A stretch of 57,191 nt of DNA from Flavobacterium fragile. GTDB lineage: Bacteria > Bacteroidota > Bacteroidia > Flavobacteriales > Flavobacteriaceae. Made by a program: the position numbers and the translations under genes. Position 1 is the first letter of the stretch. Each line of letters starts with the position of its first letter. Location: contig NZ_JAMLJN010000012.1 in NCBI RefSeq assembly GCF_023634865.1, positions 1 through 57,191 of the forward strand. The letters are read 5' to 3'. The notes under the pieces are model-generated. The model searched no databases, was not told the origin of the DNA, and saw nothing but the letters and a program-made list of their open reading frames with translations. Below, piece after piece: positions 35,333 through 45,120 of the stretch.

Positions 35333-35430
35333 AGTAAACTAATGAGATAAAAAAATTACTTCTGTTTTATATTTAGTAATCTAATTGAAGTGATTTTGAG
35401 GGAAAATAATTATCAATGAATAATGTAGGA

Positions 35431-35973
35431 TTAAATGCTATGAATATTGTTTTGTTTTTCAATTTGTTTGTAATATTCGTTTAATTCATTTTTAATTCTT
35501 TGAACATTAGCTTTTGAGTATTTAAAACTAAGAAATATATAAAAATAGCTAATGATAGCAAATAAAACTATTGGTAAAAATTCTAATTCAAATAAAAGAA
35601 GAAAACTAAGAATTAATAAAAGTGTTAAAATAAATGAACTTAAAATAAATCGTACATAAGAAATGCCTTGAATATCAGTTTTAACGTGGAGCATTTCATC
35701 CTGATATTTAAAATTTAATTTTATTGTACTACCTGCTCTAAATCTTTTATAGGGGAAAGTTCTTTCTCTAAGTTCAGCCTGATTTTTAGTGAAATTTCCG
35801 ACATATTTTATTTTACTTGATAAAAAGTTATCAGCTACTAAGAAAAATATAGTCCTAAAATTGATATCCGTAACCTCTTTCATCTTATTTATAAAAGTTT
35901 CTTGATCAACTTTAAGTTCATTGGTAAAAGTAATTTTTAATTCTTGTTTCTTTAGAAAATCGTCTATCAACAT
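35431..35973 (-). CDS. Membrane protein of unknown function
   Basis: 180 residues from the ATG at 35973 (MLIDDFLKKQELKITF), 10 bp after the redoxin stop; the frame open further upstream overlaps that gene by 29 bp. A soluble N-terminal part of about 100 residues is followed by two hydrophobic segments (about 107-128, 134-152) and a charged helical tail. No family recognised. It is co-oriented with the redoxin and probably shares its transcript. Confidence 0.6.
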   Translation of the reverse strand: MLIDDFLKKQELKITFTNELKVDQETFINKMKEVTDINFRTIFFLVADNFLSSKIKYVGNFTKNQAELRERTFPYKRFRAGSTIKLNFKYQDEMLHVKTDIQGISYVRFILSSFILTLLLILSFLLLFELEFLPIVLFAIISYFYIFLSFKYSKANVQRIKNELNEYYKQIEKQNNIHSI

Positions 35974-35983
35974 AGGTGTATAA

Positions 35984-36541
35984 TTAATTTTTCCATTTAA
36001 TATTACATCCAATGCTCGGTTTCTGTTCTGGATTAATTAATCGATTCATCACCACACCATCAATAGCGCTTCGCAAATCGGAACCACTTAATGGAATGCC
36101 ATTGGCTGGTCGGCTATCGTCTAATTGTCCGCGATAGACTAGTTTATTTTGATTGTCGAAAAGATAAAAATCAGGTGTACAAGCCGCATCGTAGGCTTTG
36201 GCTACTTCTTGTGTTTCGTCATATAAATATGGGAATTCAAATCCGTTTTCAAAGGCAAATTCGGTCATTAATTCGGGTGCGTCTTGCGGATATTTCTCCA
36301 CATCATTACTCGAAATCGCTACAAAGCCAATGCCTTGCACACGATAATCGTTTACTACACGAATAACTTCTTCCATCACATGATGCACAAACGGACAATG
36401 ATTGCAAATAAACATGACAACCGTTCCTTTTTCCCCTTTACAATCAGCAAAAGTTTTAAAATCGGTAGCATTGGTATCTTTCAAATTAAAATCAGGAGCA
36501 ATTGTGCCTAATGGTAACATGTTAGAAGGAGTTTGAGCCAT
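35984..36541 (-). CDS. Thioredoxin-like redoxin
   Basis: 185 residues, no signal peptide. The AhpC/TSA-like thioredoxin fold is seen as TIAPDFNLKDTNATDF at the start and the redox motif CNHC at 46-49 (FICNHCPFVHHV), which replaces the peroxiredoxin TXXC. The central YRGQLDDSRPANG is typical of this family. It likely reduces or oxidises disulfides in the cytoplasm; its partner is unknown. Confidence 0.85.
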   Translation of the reverse strand: MAQTPSNMLPLGTIAPDFNLKDTNATDFKTFADCKGEKGTVVMFICNHCPFVHHVMEEVIRVVNDYRVQGIGFVAISSNDVEKYPQDAPELMTEFAFENGFEFPYLYDETQEVAKAYDAACTPDFYLFDNQNKLVYRGQLDDSRPANGIPLSGSDLRSAIDGVVMNRLINPEQKPSIGCNIKWKN

Positions 36542-36561
36542 TTTGAATTTAGAATTTAGAG

Positions 36562-36607
36562 GTTAGAATTTAGAAATTAGAATTTAGAAGTTAGAATTTA
36601 GAAGTTA
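36562..36607. repeat. 14-bp tandem repeat upstream of the redoxin
   Basis: Three full copies of (G/A)TTAGAATTTAGAA and part of a fourth, 20 bp upstream of the redoxin start codon, preceded by a degenerate copy. It may include promoter sequence for the minus strand. Confidence 0.75.
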
Positions 36608-36706
36608 AAAGTTTAGTCTTGTCACATTTCACTTCTCTAATTATACGCACCAAATCTTTTATTGTTACAAAATGCATCAATACTTTTTTTTGGAATCGCA
36701 TTTTCT

Positions 36707-36714
36707 TACTTTTG
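36707..36714 (+). promoter_or_regulatory. Predicted pyrD -7 element
   Basis: TACTTTTG, 19 bp upstream of ATG 36734. The element lies inside the longer open frame, which supports the shorter start. Confidence 0.55.
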
Positions 36715-36733
36715 TACCACAACACAACACACT

Positions 36734-37753
36734 ATGTATAAAATTTTCATTCGTTCGTTACTTTTCTGTTTCGATCCAGAAAAAGTGCATTATTTTACTT
36801 TTTCATTCATTCGTTTTCTGAGTAAAATTCCAGGTTTTTCTAGTTTATTTCAATCGCTTTACGAAGTAAAAGATGCTCGTTTAGAGCGAGAAGTTTTCGG
36901 AATTAAATTCAAGAATCCAGTTGGATTAGCGGCAGGATTTGATAAAGATGCGAAGTTATATCAAGAGTTATCAAATTTTGGTTTCGGATTTATTGAAATT
37001 GGAACGTTGACTCCAGTTAGACAAGAAGGAAATCCTAAAAAACGATTGTTCCGTTTAAAAGAAGACAATGCCATTATCAACCGAATGGGTTTCAATAATG
37101 GTGGTGTAAAAGAAGCGGTAGAGCGTTTGAAAAAGAATAAAGGCGTTTTAATTGGTGGAAACATCGGGAAGAATAAAGTCACGCCAAACGAAGAAGCGGT
37201 TAAGGATTACGAAATCTGTTTCGAAGCTTTGTTTCCGTATGTTGATTATTTTGTGGTGAATGTGAGTTCGCCAAACACACCAAATCTTCGCGAATTACAA
37301 GATAAAAAACCTTTGACGGAATTATTGCAAACTCTTCAAAATCAAAACAACGCGAAACCAAAACAAAAACCAATTTTACTAAAAATCGCTCCCGATTTAA
37401 CGGATGAGCAACTTTTGGATATTATTGATATCGTCAATGAAACTAAAATCGCAGGAGTAATTGCTACGAATACTACGATTTCTCGCGAAGGTTTACAATC
37501 GGAAAACAAATCCGAAATGGGCGGTTTATCTGGAAAACCATTAACCAAACGTTCTACAGAAGTGATTCGTTTTCTTTCGGAAAAAAGTAATAAGTCGTTC
37601 CCAATTATTGGAGTAGGAGGAATTCACACTGCGGAAGATGCGATTGAAAAGCTAAATGCTGGAGCTAGTTTGGTACAACTTTATACGGGATTTATCTACG
37701 AAGGTCCAGCTCTAGTGAAAGCGATTAACAAAAAGATTTTGGAAAACAGCTAA
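36734..37753 (+). CDS. pyrD: Dihydroorotate dehydrogenase (quinone)
   Basis: 339 residues from the ATG at 36734 ([23 protein letters not shown]); the 24 upstream residues lie in the promoter. Class 2 enzyme: oxidises dihydroorotate to orotate and passes electrons to quinone at the inner membrane. The N-terminal amphipathic helix fits membrane association. [28 protein letters not shown] (catalytic Ser) and [11 protein letters not shown] segments are clear. A gene for HMG-CoA lyase follows 19 bp later. Confidence 0.96.
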   Translation: MYKIFIRSLLFCFDPEKVHYFTFSFIRFLSKIPGFSSLFQSLYEVKDARLEREVFGIKFKNPVGLAAGFDKDAKLYQELSNFGFGFIEIGTLTPVRQEGNPKKRLFRLKEDNAIINRMGFNNGGVKEAVERLKKNKGVLIGGNIGKNKVTPNEEAVKDYEICFEALFPYVDYFVVNVSSPNTPNLRELQDKKPLTELLQTLQNQNNAKPKQKPILLKIAPDLTDEQLLDIIDIVNETKIAGVIATNTTISREGLQSENKSEMGGLSGKPLTKRSTEVIRFLSEKSNKSFPIIGVGGIHTAEDAIEKLNAGASLVQLYTGFIYEGPALVKAINKKILENS

Positions 37754-37772
37754 AATCCCTATCTTTGAAGCT

Positions 37773-38636
37773 ATGAACGAAATCAAAATTATCGAGTGTC
37801 CGCGCGATGCCATGCAAGGTATCAAACCGTTTATTCCTACCGAAAGAAAGGTAAAATACATCCAATCGTTATTGCGTGTAGGCTTTGATACTATTGATTT
37901 TGGAAGTTTTGTGTCGCCAAAAGCGATTCCCCAAATGCAAGATACCGTTGAGGTTTTAGCGCAATTGGATTTATCAGCTACGAATAGTAAATTATTAGCG
38001 ATTATCGCCAATACACAAGGCGCTCAGAATGCCTCGGTTCATAAAGAAATTCAATATTTAGGTTTCCCTTTTTCGATTTCGGAGAACTTCCAAATGAGAA
38101 ATACGCACAAAACGATTGCTGAAAGTTTGGTTACTTTACAAGAGATTTTAGAAATCGCTGATAAATCGAATAAAGAAGTCGTGACGTATATTTCAATGGG
38201 TTTTGGAAATCCGTATGGAGATCCATGGAATGTTGAAATTGTGGGCGAATGGACTGAAAAATTAGCGAATATGGGTGTGAAAATCCTTTCGCTTTCTGAT
38301 ACCGTTGGAAGTTCCACTCCAGAAGTTATTGATTATTTGTTTTCTAATTTGATTCCGAAATATCCAAACATCGAATTTGGTGCGCATCTTCATACTACGC
38401 CAGACAAATGGTTTGAAAAAATTGATGCGGCTTACAATGCAGGTTGTCGTCGTTATGATGGCGCGATTCAAGGTTTTGGCGGTTGTCCTATGGCAAAAGA
38501 CGACTTAACAGGAAACATGCCTACGGAGAAATTGTTGTCGTATTTCACAACAAAAAGAGAAAATACGAACACGAGTCCAATGAGTTTTGAAAGTGCTTAT
38601 AATGAAGCAACGAAACTATTTGGCGAATTTCATTAA
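37773..38636 (+). CDS. Hydroxymethylglutaryl-CoA lyase
   Basis: 287 residues. Splits HMG-CoA to acetoacetate and acetyl-CoA in leucine degradation. The TIM-barrel HMGL-like pattern is visible: IIECPRDAMQGIKPFIP at the start (Arg and Asp at the active site), HLHTTPDKW (metal-site His pair), and the loop near RYDGAIQGFGGCPMAKDDLTGNMPTE, which has the conserved GGCP cysteine of HMG-CoA lyases. Its stop overlaps the convergent P-type ATPase stop by 4 bp. Confidence 0.92.
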   Translation: MNEIKIIECPRDAMQGIKPFIPTERKVKYIQSLLRVGFDTIDFGSFVSPKAIPQMQDTVEVLAQLDLSATNSKLLAIIANTQGAQNASVHKEIQYLGFPFSISENFQMRNTHKTIAESLVTLQEILEIADKSNKEVVTYISMGFGNPYGDPWNVEIVGEWTEKLANMGVKILSLSDTVGSSTPEVIDYLFSNLIPKYPNIEFGAHLHTTPDKWFEKIDAAYNAGCRRYDGAIQGFGGCPMAKDDLTGNMPTEKLLSYFTTKRENTNTSPMSFESAYNEATKLFGEFH

Positions 38637-41134
38637 TCTGTTTTTCTTCGTTTAAAGGCTTTGTAAATTTCGACCCAAAGTACCGAAATAGTTCCTACCA
38701 ATGCACATAATCCTATTTGGGAACCCCTTACCATTTCAAACAAGAAGAAGTTCGAAAATGCTGGAATAAACAACAATAATCCTGTCAATACAATGGTGAT
38801 TCCAATAATCAATCCTACCAAATTATTTTTGTACTGAATCGTTTTGAAAATCGAATAATAAAACGAACGATTCGCCAAAGTTAATACGATATTGGAAGTG
38901 ATTAACGTTAAGAAAATTAAGGTTCTAGTACCGTTTTCGGACATGTTTTCCCCGATAGCGTATTGATACATAAATAACAATCCTAACGTAATTACCAATC
39001 CCTGAATGATGCTAATTAACACTTCTTTGAAATTAAAGAAAGTTGTCGTTAGCGGTCTTGGTTTTTGTAGCATCAGATTGTCTTCCATCGGTTCGTTTTC
39101 ATAGATGATAGAGCAAGTTGGACCCATAATAATTTCTAAGAAAATAATGTGAACTGGAGTGAAAATATTCGGATACAGCCAGCCCAAAGCCAGTGGAATA
39201 AAAACAATTAATATAATCGGAATATGAATGGAAATTATGTATTGAATCGCTTTTTTCAGGTTGAGGTATATTTTTCTTCCCATCGCAATGGCATCCGTCA
39301 TTCGTTCGAAGTTGTCGTCGATTAGAATTAAATTGGCGGCTTGTTTAGCGATTTCAGTACCTTTTTTACCCATCGCAATTCCGATGTGAGCCGATTTTAA
39401 AGCAGGTCCGTCATTTACGCCATCGCCTGTCATGGCAACGATTTGGTTGTTTGCTTTTAAAGCTTTGATAATTCTCAATTTTGCTTCTGGAAACATCCTA
39501 GTAAAAATAGCGGTTTCCATTACTTTTTCTTTCAAAGTCGCTTCATCCATTGCCATTAATTCGTCGCCGTTCAATACTTTATCGGCGTTTTTAAACCCGA
39601 CTTGTTTTGCGATGGTAGAAGTCGTTTCAGCATTATCTCCTGTTACGATTTTTACTTGAATTCCTGCTTTGTAAAACGTTTCAAAAACGGCTTGAATATT
39701 ATGTTTTGGCGGATCATAAAACGCTACCAATCCTTTAAAATGGAATTTTAATTCTTGTTGGGTTGCAGGATAATCCGTTCCTTCAAAGTCGGATACACCA
39801 ACTCCTAAAACTCTAAACCCTTTTTGCATCATGATTTTCATCGCCTCAATAATCTGATTTTTTTGCATTTCAGTTAAATGACTAACAGCTATTAAAGCTT
39901 CAGGAGCACCTTTAGCCGCGATGATTTTTTTACCCGATTCGTTTTCAAAAACGTGCGTCATCATGGGTGGTTTTCCACTTAACGGATATTCGTGAACCAA
40001 TTTGAAATTAGGTCGTTCATCTTCACTTTCAAAATTAGAATAGGCTTCATGAATGGCAATTTCCATCGCATCAAACGGAATGGGTTCGCTCGACCACATG
40101 GCGTAATTCAATACTTCTTCTGCTTCGGGATTTAGTTTTTGAGAAGTTGCAACAATCGAATTGGATTTAAAAAGATACAATTCGGCTAAACTCATACGGT
40201 TTTCGGTAATCGTTCCGGTTTTATCGGTGCAAATTACGGTGGCACTTCCAAGAGTTTCAACTGTTTTGGTTTGTTTGGTAATAATCCCCATTTTCATTAA
40301 ACGCCAAGCGCCTAATGCCATAAACGTAGTGAAAGCTACTGGAATTTCCTCTGGAATAACACTCATTGCTAAGGTTAAAGCCTTCAATAAACTGTCTAAA
40401 ACCAATCTTGAATTATAGTAATTTATTGCCCAAACGACAGCAAAAATCACCAATCCGATAATTGACATTTTGGTAACGAAATTCCCAATTTGAATTTGCA
40501 AAGGCGTTTTTTCTTCTTCAATCGCATTTAAGCTGGAACCTATTTTTCCCAATTGCGTTTTATTTCCAATTGCGGTTACTTCACAAATCGCTAAGCCAGA
40601 TGCTACAATCGTTCCTTGAAAGACTTGTTTATTTTCGGATTCATTCGACTTAAATACGGCTAAAGATTCACCTGTTAAAATAGATTCGTTTACCGAAAAA
40701 TCGTTCGATGAGAGAATAATTCCATCAGCAGGAATAAAAGCGCCTTCTTCCAATTGAACACAATCCCCAATGACAATTTCTTCTGTTGGGATTTCGATTA
40801 TAGCGCTATTACGAATGACTTTGCATTTCGGTTGGGTTAGTTTTTTTAAAGCTTCAATTGCATTCCGACTTCTAGATTCTTGAAAAACCGAAATAGCTAC
40901 TACAAAAATAATAGCAATAGCCATGAATATGCCATCGCCATAATCTCCAGTTATGAAATAAATACTAGTAGCCGTTAGCAATAAAAGAAACATAGGTTCT
41001 TTTACGATATCTAAAATAGAATTCAGAAAATGGTTTTTTTTCTGATGTTCGACAGAGTTGGTGCCGAATTTTTTTGCGGATTCTACTACTTCTAAATCGG
41101 TTAGGCCTGTACTTGTTTTTTTAGAATCGCTCAT
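38633..41134 (-). CDS. Cation-translocating P-type ATPase
   Basis: 833 residues from the ATG at 41134 (MSDSKKTSTG). P-type ATPase with TGES (154-157), PEEIP in the ion path (261-265) and the phosphorylation site DKTGT (304-308); TGDGVND is present in the hinge. The layout (cation ATPase N, then C domain with six helices) suits a P2A-type Ca2+ or related cation pump in the inner membrane. The ion-path motif is PEEIP instead of PEGLP, so the ion specificity is uncertain. Convergent with the HMG-CoA lyase gene. Confidence 0.9.
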   Translation of the reverse strand: MSDSKKTSTGLTDLEVVESAKKFGTNSVEHQKKNHFLNSILDIVKEPMFLLLLTATSIYFITGDYGDGIFMAIAIIFVVAISVFQESRSRNAIEALKKLTQPKCKVIRNSAIIEIPTEEIVIGDCVQLEEGAFIPADGIILSSNDFSVNESILTGESLAVFKSNESENKQVFQGTIVASGLAICEVTAIGNKTQLGKIGSSLNAIEEEKTPLQIQIGNFVTKMSIIGLVIFAVVWAINYYNSRLVLDSLLKALTLAMSVIPEEIPVAFTTFMALGAWRLMKMGIITKQTKTVETLGSATVICTDKTGTITENRMSLAELYLFKSNSIVATSQKLNPEAEEVLNYAMWSSEPIPFDAMEIAIHEAYSNFESEDERPNFKLVHEYPLSGKPPMMTHVFENESGKKIIAAKGAPEALIAVSHLTEMQKNQIIEAMKIMMQKGFRVLGVGVSDFEGTDYPATQQELKFHFKGLVAFYDPPKHNIQAVFETFYKAGIQVKIVTGDNAETTSTIAKQVGFKNADKVLNGDELMAMDEATLKEKVMETAIFTRMFPEAKLRIIKALKANNQIVAMTGDGVNDGPALKSAHIGIAMGKKGTEIAKQAANLILIDDNFERMTDAIAMGRKIYLNLKKAIQYIISIHIPIILIVFIPLALGWLYPNIFTPVHIIFLEIIMGPTCSIIYENEPMEDNLMLQKPRPLTTTFFNFKEVLISIIQGLVITLGLLFMYQYAIGENMSENGTRTLIFLTLITSNIVLTLANRSFYYSIFKTIQYKNNLVGLIIGITIVLTGLLLFIPAFSNFFLFEMVRGSQIGLCALVGTISVLWVEIYKAFKRRKTD

Positions 41135-41207
41135 TGAAGATGAAAAATTAATATGCAAGTTACATAATTTATTCTTAAAAGAAATAGATTATTAGCCTAA
41201 GTTTTAC

Positions 41208-41215
41208 TATATTTG
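41208..41215 (+). promoter_or_regulatory. Predicted guaB -7 element
   Basis: TATATTTG, 32 bp before the guaB start codon. Confidence 0.55.
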
Positions 41216-41247
41216 CACGCAATTTAACAACAACTACAAATTGCACC

Positions 41248-42720
41248 ATGAAAGCACACACAACTAAAATCGTTGGCGAAGGTCTTACTTACGACGATGT
41301 TTTGCTTATTCCAAATTATTCCGAAATTTTACCACGAGAAGTAAATATTCAATCGAAATTTTCGAGAAATATTACGTTGAATGTTCCTATCGTTTCCGCA
41401 GCAATGGATACGGTTACCGAAAGTTCTATGGCAATTGCTATGGCACAAGAAGGAGGGATTGGCGTGTTACACAAGAACATGACGATTGAGCAACAAGCAG
41501 CGAAAGTAAAGAAAGTAAAACGTGCTGAAAGCGGTATGATTATCGATCCGGTAACGTTGCCTTTAACAGCTACAGTTGGTGATGCTAAAATGGCGATGAA
41601 AGAATTTAGTATTGGCGGAATTCCAGTAGTAGATGAAAACGGAATTTTAAAAGGTATTGTTACTAACAGAGATTTACGTTTCGAAAAAGTAAATTCACGT
41701 TCGATTTTGGAAGTAATGACTTCTGAAAAATTGGTAACAGCTGCTCAAGGAACAACTTTACAAGAAGCAGAAGGAATTCTTCAAGAAAATAAAATTGAAA
41801 AATTACCAGTAGTTGACAACAATAATAAATTAGTAGGTTTAATTACCTTTAGAGATATTACCAAACTAACGCAAAAGCCAATCGCTAATAAAGATAAATT
41901 TGGTCGTTTGCGTGTTGCTGCGGCTTTAGGAGTTACAGCAGATGCAGTTGAAAGAGCAACAGCTTTAGTAAATGCTGGAGTTGACGCTGTAATCATTGAT
42001 ACGGCTCACGGACATACAAAAGGTGTGGTGGATGTATTAAAAGCAGTAAAAGCTAAATTCCCAGATTTAGATGTAGTTGTGGGTAACATTGCTACTCCAG
42101 AAGCGGCTTTATATTTAGCACAGAACGGAGCTGATGCAGTTAAAGTTGGAATTGGTCCAGGTTCGATTTGTACAACGCGAGTTGTGGCTGGAGTTGGATT
42201 TCCACAATTTTCAGCTGTTTTAGAAGTTGCTGCGGCTTTAAAAGGTTCGGGAGTTCCAGTTATTGCTGATGGTGGAATTCGTTACACAGGAGATATTCCA
42301 AAAGCGATTGCTGCGGGAGCTGATTGTGTGATGTTAGGTTCACTTTTAGCAGGCACAAAAGAATCACCAGGAGAAACCATTATTTTTGAAGGAAGAAAAT
42401 TCAAATCATATCGTGGAATGGGTTCTGTTGAAGCGATGCAAGAAGGTTCAAAAGACCGTTATTTCCAAGATGTAGAAGACGATGTGAAGAAATTAGTTCC
42501 AGAAGGAATTGTAGGTCGTGTTCCTTACAAAGGAGAATTAAACGAAAGCATGCAACAATTCATCGGTGGTTTAAGAGCTGGAATGGGTTATTGTGGTGCA
42601 AAAGATATTCCAACCTTACAAGAAACTGGGCGTTTCATTAGAATTACAGCGAGTGGAATTGGCGAAAGTCACCCACACAACGTGACGATTACGAAAGAAG
42701 CACCGAATTATTCGAGATAG
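41248..42720 (+). CDS. guaB: IMP dehydrogenase
   Basis: 490 residues. Converts IMP to XMP with NAD+, the committed step to GMP. Catalytic-loop Cys in [11 protein letters not shown] near 306, a CBS pair at about 95-210 and the flap region [17 protein letters not shown] are visible. Cytoplasmic tetramer. It is transcribed alone, with a clear terminator. Confidence 0.97.
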   Translation: MKAHTTKIVGEGLTYDDVLLIPNYSEILPREVNIQSKFSRNITLNVPIVSAAMDTVTESSMAIAMAQEGGIGVLHKNMTIEQQAAKVKKVKRAESGMIIDPVTLPLTATVGDAKMAMKEFSIGGIPVVDENGILKGIVTNRDLRFEKVNSRSILEVMTSEKLVTAAQGTTLQEAEGILQENKIEKLPVVDNNNKLVGLITFRDITKLTQKPIANKDKFGRLRVAAALGVTADAVERATALVNAGVDAVIIDTAHGHTKGVVDVLKAVKAKFPDLDVVVGNIATPEAALYLAQNGADAVKVGIGPGSICTTRVVAGVGFPQFSAVLEVAAALKGSGVPVIADGGIRYTGDIPKAIAAGADCVMLGSLLAGTKESPGETIIFEGRKFKSYRGMGSVEAMQEGSKDRYFQDVEDDVKKLVPEGIVGRVPYKGELNESMQQFIGGLRAGMGYCGAKDIPTLQETGRFIRITASGIGESHPHNVTITKEAPNYSR

Positions 42721-42763
42721 TTTTAGTGTTCAGTGATCAGTCACAGTGTTCAGTAAAAATAGA

Positions 42764-42796
42764 AACCTGATAGTTTTTAGCTATCAGGTTTTTTTT
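42764..42796. terminator. guaB terminator
   Basis: AACCTGATAG and CTATCAGGTT form a 10-bp stem with a seven-base loop, followed by eight T residues. Confidence 0.93.
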
Positions 42797-45032
42797 ATCC
42801 TTTTAAAAATTCATTAATTTTCTTTTTGTTACCTGCTATCCATAAAATATCATCGGCTTCTAAAACAAGATGAGATTCTGGGTTTAAGATACGTTTTCCG
42901 TTGCGTTCAATACCTACTATAATACCATGAGTTTTTTCTCTAATTTGGGATTCTCGGATACTTTTTCCTATGCATACACGATTTTTTAGTTCTAGTTGCT
43001 GTAAGATAATATCTTCTTTTACTTTGGTTTCAGGTGCATCAATTTCATGTTTGTCAAGGTAGATTTTAAATAATTTCACTTCTTCATCGGTTCCAATAAC
43101 ACTGATTTCATCTCCTGGGAATAAACGTTCGGTTCTAATAGGGATATTAATTGTAATTTCGCCTCGTTTGATAGAAGCAATATTGATTCCGAATTGCTCT
43201 CTGATTTTCAATTCTTCTAACGTTTTTCCTGCTAAATTCGATTCTTTTGCAATTTCAAAATCGGCCATGTGACCGTCCCAAGGCGATAGTACATTCTGAC
43301 GTTTGTTGGCTTCTTTTGTTAATTCTCTATCGTTGAAATTTCTCAAGAAGTGACTTTCAATTTTATTATAAAAAGCATGTAATCGTTTTGGGAACAGAAT
43401 ATAGGAAATTAAACCTATAATTAATGCTATAATGGCTATTACAGGAGAGAAAAATTCATTTAAGACAAATCCCATGTAGAACAACGAAAGCGCAATTCTA
43501 AAGAAAATTAAAACAATTATTGGCCCTTGATATTTTCGAACTTGCATTAATTCCTCTACTTGTTCAACAGCTACTCTTCGCATAGATAAAGCCCATAAGA
43601 ATGGGGATAGTATCACAACTGTTATTAAAGCAGCTATAGCATTACCAAATCGAGAATGCTCTACTAATGGTAAAATATATTTTGACGAAAGTAAGATAAT
43701 TGCAACAATAATAATAGAATGGATAACCACTTGAGTTAAATAAGCACGAAGCACTATTTGCCATGTACTGACCGATTTAATAGCTTCGGTATTAGCACTG
43801 TATCGTTCGATTTTTTTTACCCAACGTCTTGGTAGCTTTTTCTCTAGATACATAGAAAATGGAGTAGAGAATTTTACCATGAAAGGTGTAGTAAAAGTGG
43901 TGATTGCCGAGACAGCTACTACAATCGGATATAAGAAATCGCTTGTTACATTCAACGTCATTCCAAGTGTAGCGATGATGAATGAAAACTCGCCAATTTG
44001 TGATAAACTCATTCCAGTTTGAATCGATTGTTTCAACGGTTGCCCCGAAAACAAAGCTCCAATGGTTGCACTTAACGATTGTCCTAAGATAACAACCAAC
44101 GTTAAGATGGCTACTGGAAAACCGTATTTAACTAACATTTCTGGATCTATCAACATTCCGACCGAAACGAAGAAAACGGCTCCAAATAAATCTTTTACTG
44201 GTTTGACCAAATGTTCAATGTGTTCTGCTTGTGTGGTTTCGGCTATAATCGAACCCATGATAAATGCTCCAAGAGCAGGAGAGAACCCTACATTTGCAGC
44301 AAATATAACCATCAATAGACATAATGCTAATGAGATAATTAATAACATTTCATCAGTTAATAGATGTTTTGCCTTTTTTAATAGTGTTGGGATAAAGAAA
44401 ATTCCTGCTACAAACCAAATGGTTAAAAAGAATACCAATTTTAAAACCGATTGCAACAATTCGCCACCCGAAAATTGCTGACTAACCGCAACGGTTGACA
44501 ATAAAACCATCATTAAAATGGCTAAGATATCTTGTACAATTAAAGCTCCGATTACATTTCCTGCGAATTTTTGTGTTTTTACGCCTAACTCATCAAAGGT
44601 TTTTAATATGATTGTCGTGGAAGAGATAGATAAAATTACACCTAAAAACAAACTGTTCATTTTGCCCCAATCCAACATTTGACCCACGAAATACCCTAAA
44701 GCGACCATGGATATGATTTGGGTTAGTGCCGTTATGGAAGCGGTTCCTCCCACTTTCATTAGTTTTTTGAAACTAAATTCAAGTCCTAGACTAAACAAGA
44801 GGAAGATAACTCCAATTTCTGCCCAAACTTCAACACTATTCATGTCTTTTACGGTAGGGAAGAAGTCAATTTTGCTACTAGCAAAAAAACCGGCCACTAA
44901 ATACCCTAAAACAAGAGGTTGTTTTAGAATTCTAAAAATTAGTACAGCAATGGCTGCAGTTACAAGAATTAAACCTAGATCACTTATTAAATCTGGAATG
45001 TGTAAAGTAGATGATGATAAAAATATTGGCAT
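42795..45032 (-). CDS. CPA2 monovalent cation:proton antiporter with TrkA-C domains
   Basis: 745 residues. The first about 395 form 12-13 membrane helices of the Na+/H+ exchanger type (KefB-like); a second set of about four helices (about 430-555) and a cytoplasmic part with two TrkA-C like segments (about 600-680, 685-745; EISVIGTDEEVKLF) follow. Probable K+ or Na+/proton antiporter in the inner membrane, gated by a ligand at the TrkA-C domains. Its stop is 5 bp from the guaB terminator stem; a terminator divides it from purB. Confidence 0.88.
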   Translation of the reverse strand: MPIFLSSSTLHIPDLISDLGLILVTAAIAVLIFRILKQPLVLGYLVAGFFASSKIDFFPTVKDMNSVEVWAEIGVIFLLFSLGLEFSFKKLMKVGGTASITALTQIISMVALGYFVGQMLDWGKMNSLFLGVILSISSTTIILKTFDELGVKTQKFAGNVIGALIVQDILAILMMVLLSTVAVSQQFSGGELLQSVLKLVFFLTIWFVAGIFFIPTLLKKAKHLLTDEMLLIISLALCLLMVIFAANVGFSPALGAFIMGSIIAETTQAEHIEHLVKPVKDLFGAVFFVSVGMLIDPEMLVKYGFPVAILTLVVILGQSLSATIGALFSGQPLKQSIQTGMSLSQIGEFSFIIATLGMTLNVTSDFLYPIVVAVSAITTFTTPFMVKFSTPFSMYLEKKLPRRWVKKIERYSANTEAIKSVSTWQIVLRAYLTQVVIHSIIIVAIILLSSKYILPLVEHSRFGNAIAALITVVILSPFLWALSMRRVAVEQVEELMQVRKYQGPIIVLIFFRIALSLFYMGFVLNEFFSPVIAIIALIIGLISYILFPKRLHAFYNKIESHFLRNFNDRELTKEANKRQNVLSPWDGHMADFEIAKESNLAGKTLEELKIREQFGINIASIKRGEITINIPIRTERLFPGDEISVIGTDEEVKLFKIYLDKHEIDAPETKVKEDIILQQLELKNRVCIGKSIRESQIREKTHGIIVGIERNGKRILNPESHLVLEADDILWIAGNKKKINEFLKG

Positions 45033-45060
45033 ATATTTGAATTTTTACTAAAATAAAAAA

Positions 45061-45095
45061 AAATCTGCTTTTGTCAAAATTACAAAAGCAGATTT
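45061..45095 (-). terminator. purB terminator
   Basis: AAATCTGCTTTTGT and ACAAAAGCAGATTT form a 14-bp stem with a seven-base loop; on the minus strand a run of nine T residues follows. Confidence 0.93.
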
Positions 45096-45120
45096 ATCAA
45101 AATTATAACAATTTTTTTGA

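Noticed and set aside
36542..36661. Short repeats taken as a possible CRISPR array
   Set aside because: Units are 14 bp with no unique spacers, so this is a simple tandem repeat.
42721..42760. Repeated GTTCAGT/GATCAGT words after guaB as a regulatory element
   Set aside because: Too short and degenerate, and located between a stop codon and the terminator stem.
44062..44481. 139-codon plus-strand frame within the antiporter gene
   Set aside because: Mirror of membrane-helix codons; no start context or domain.
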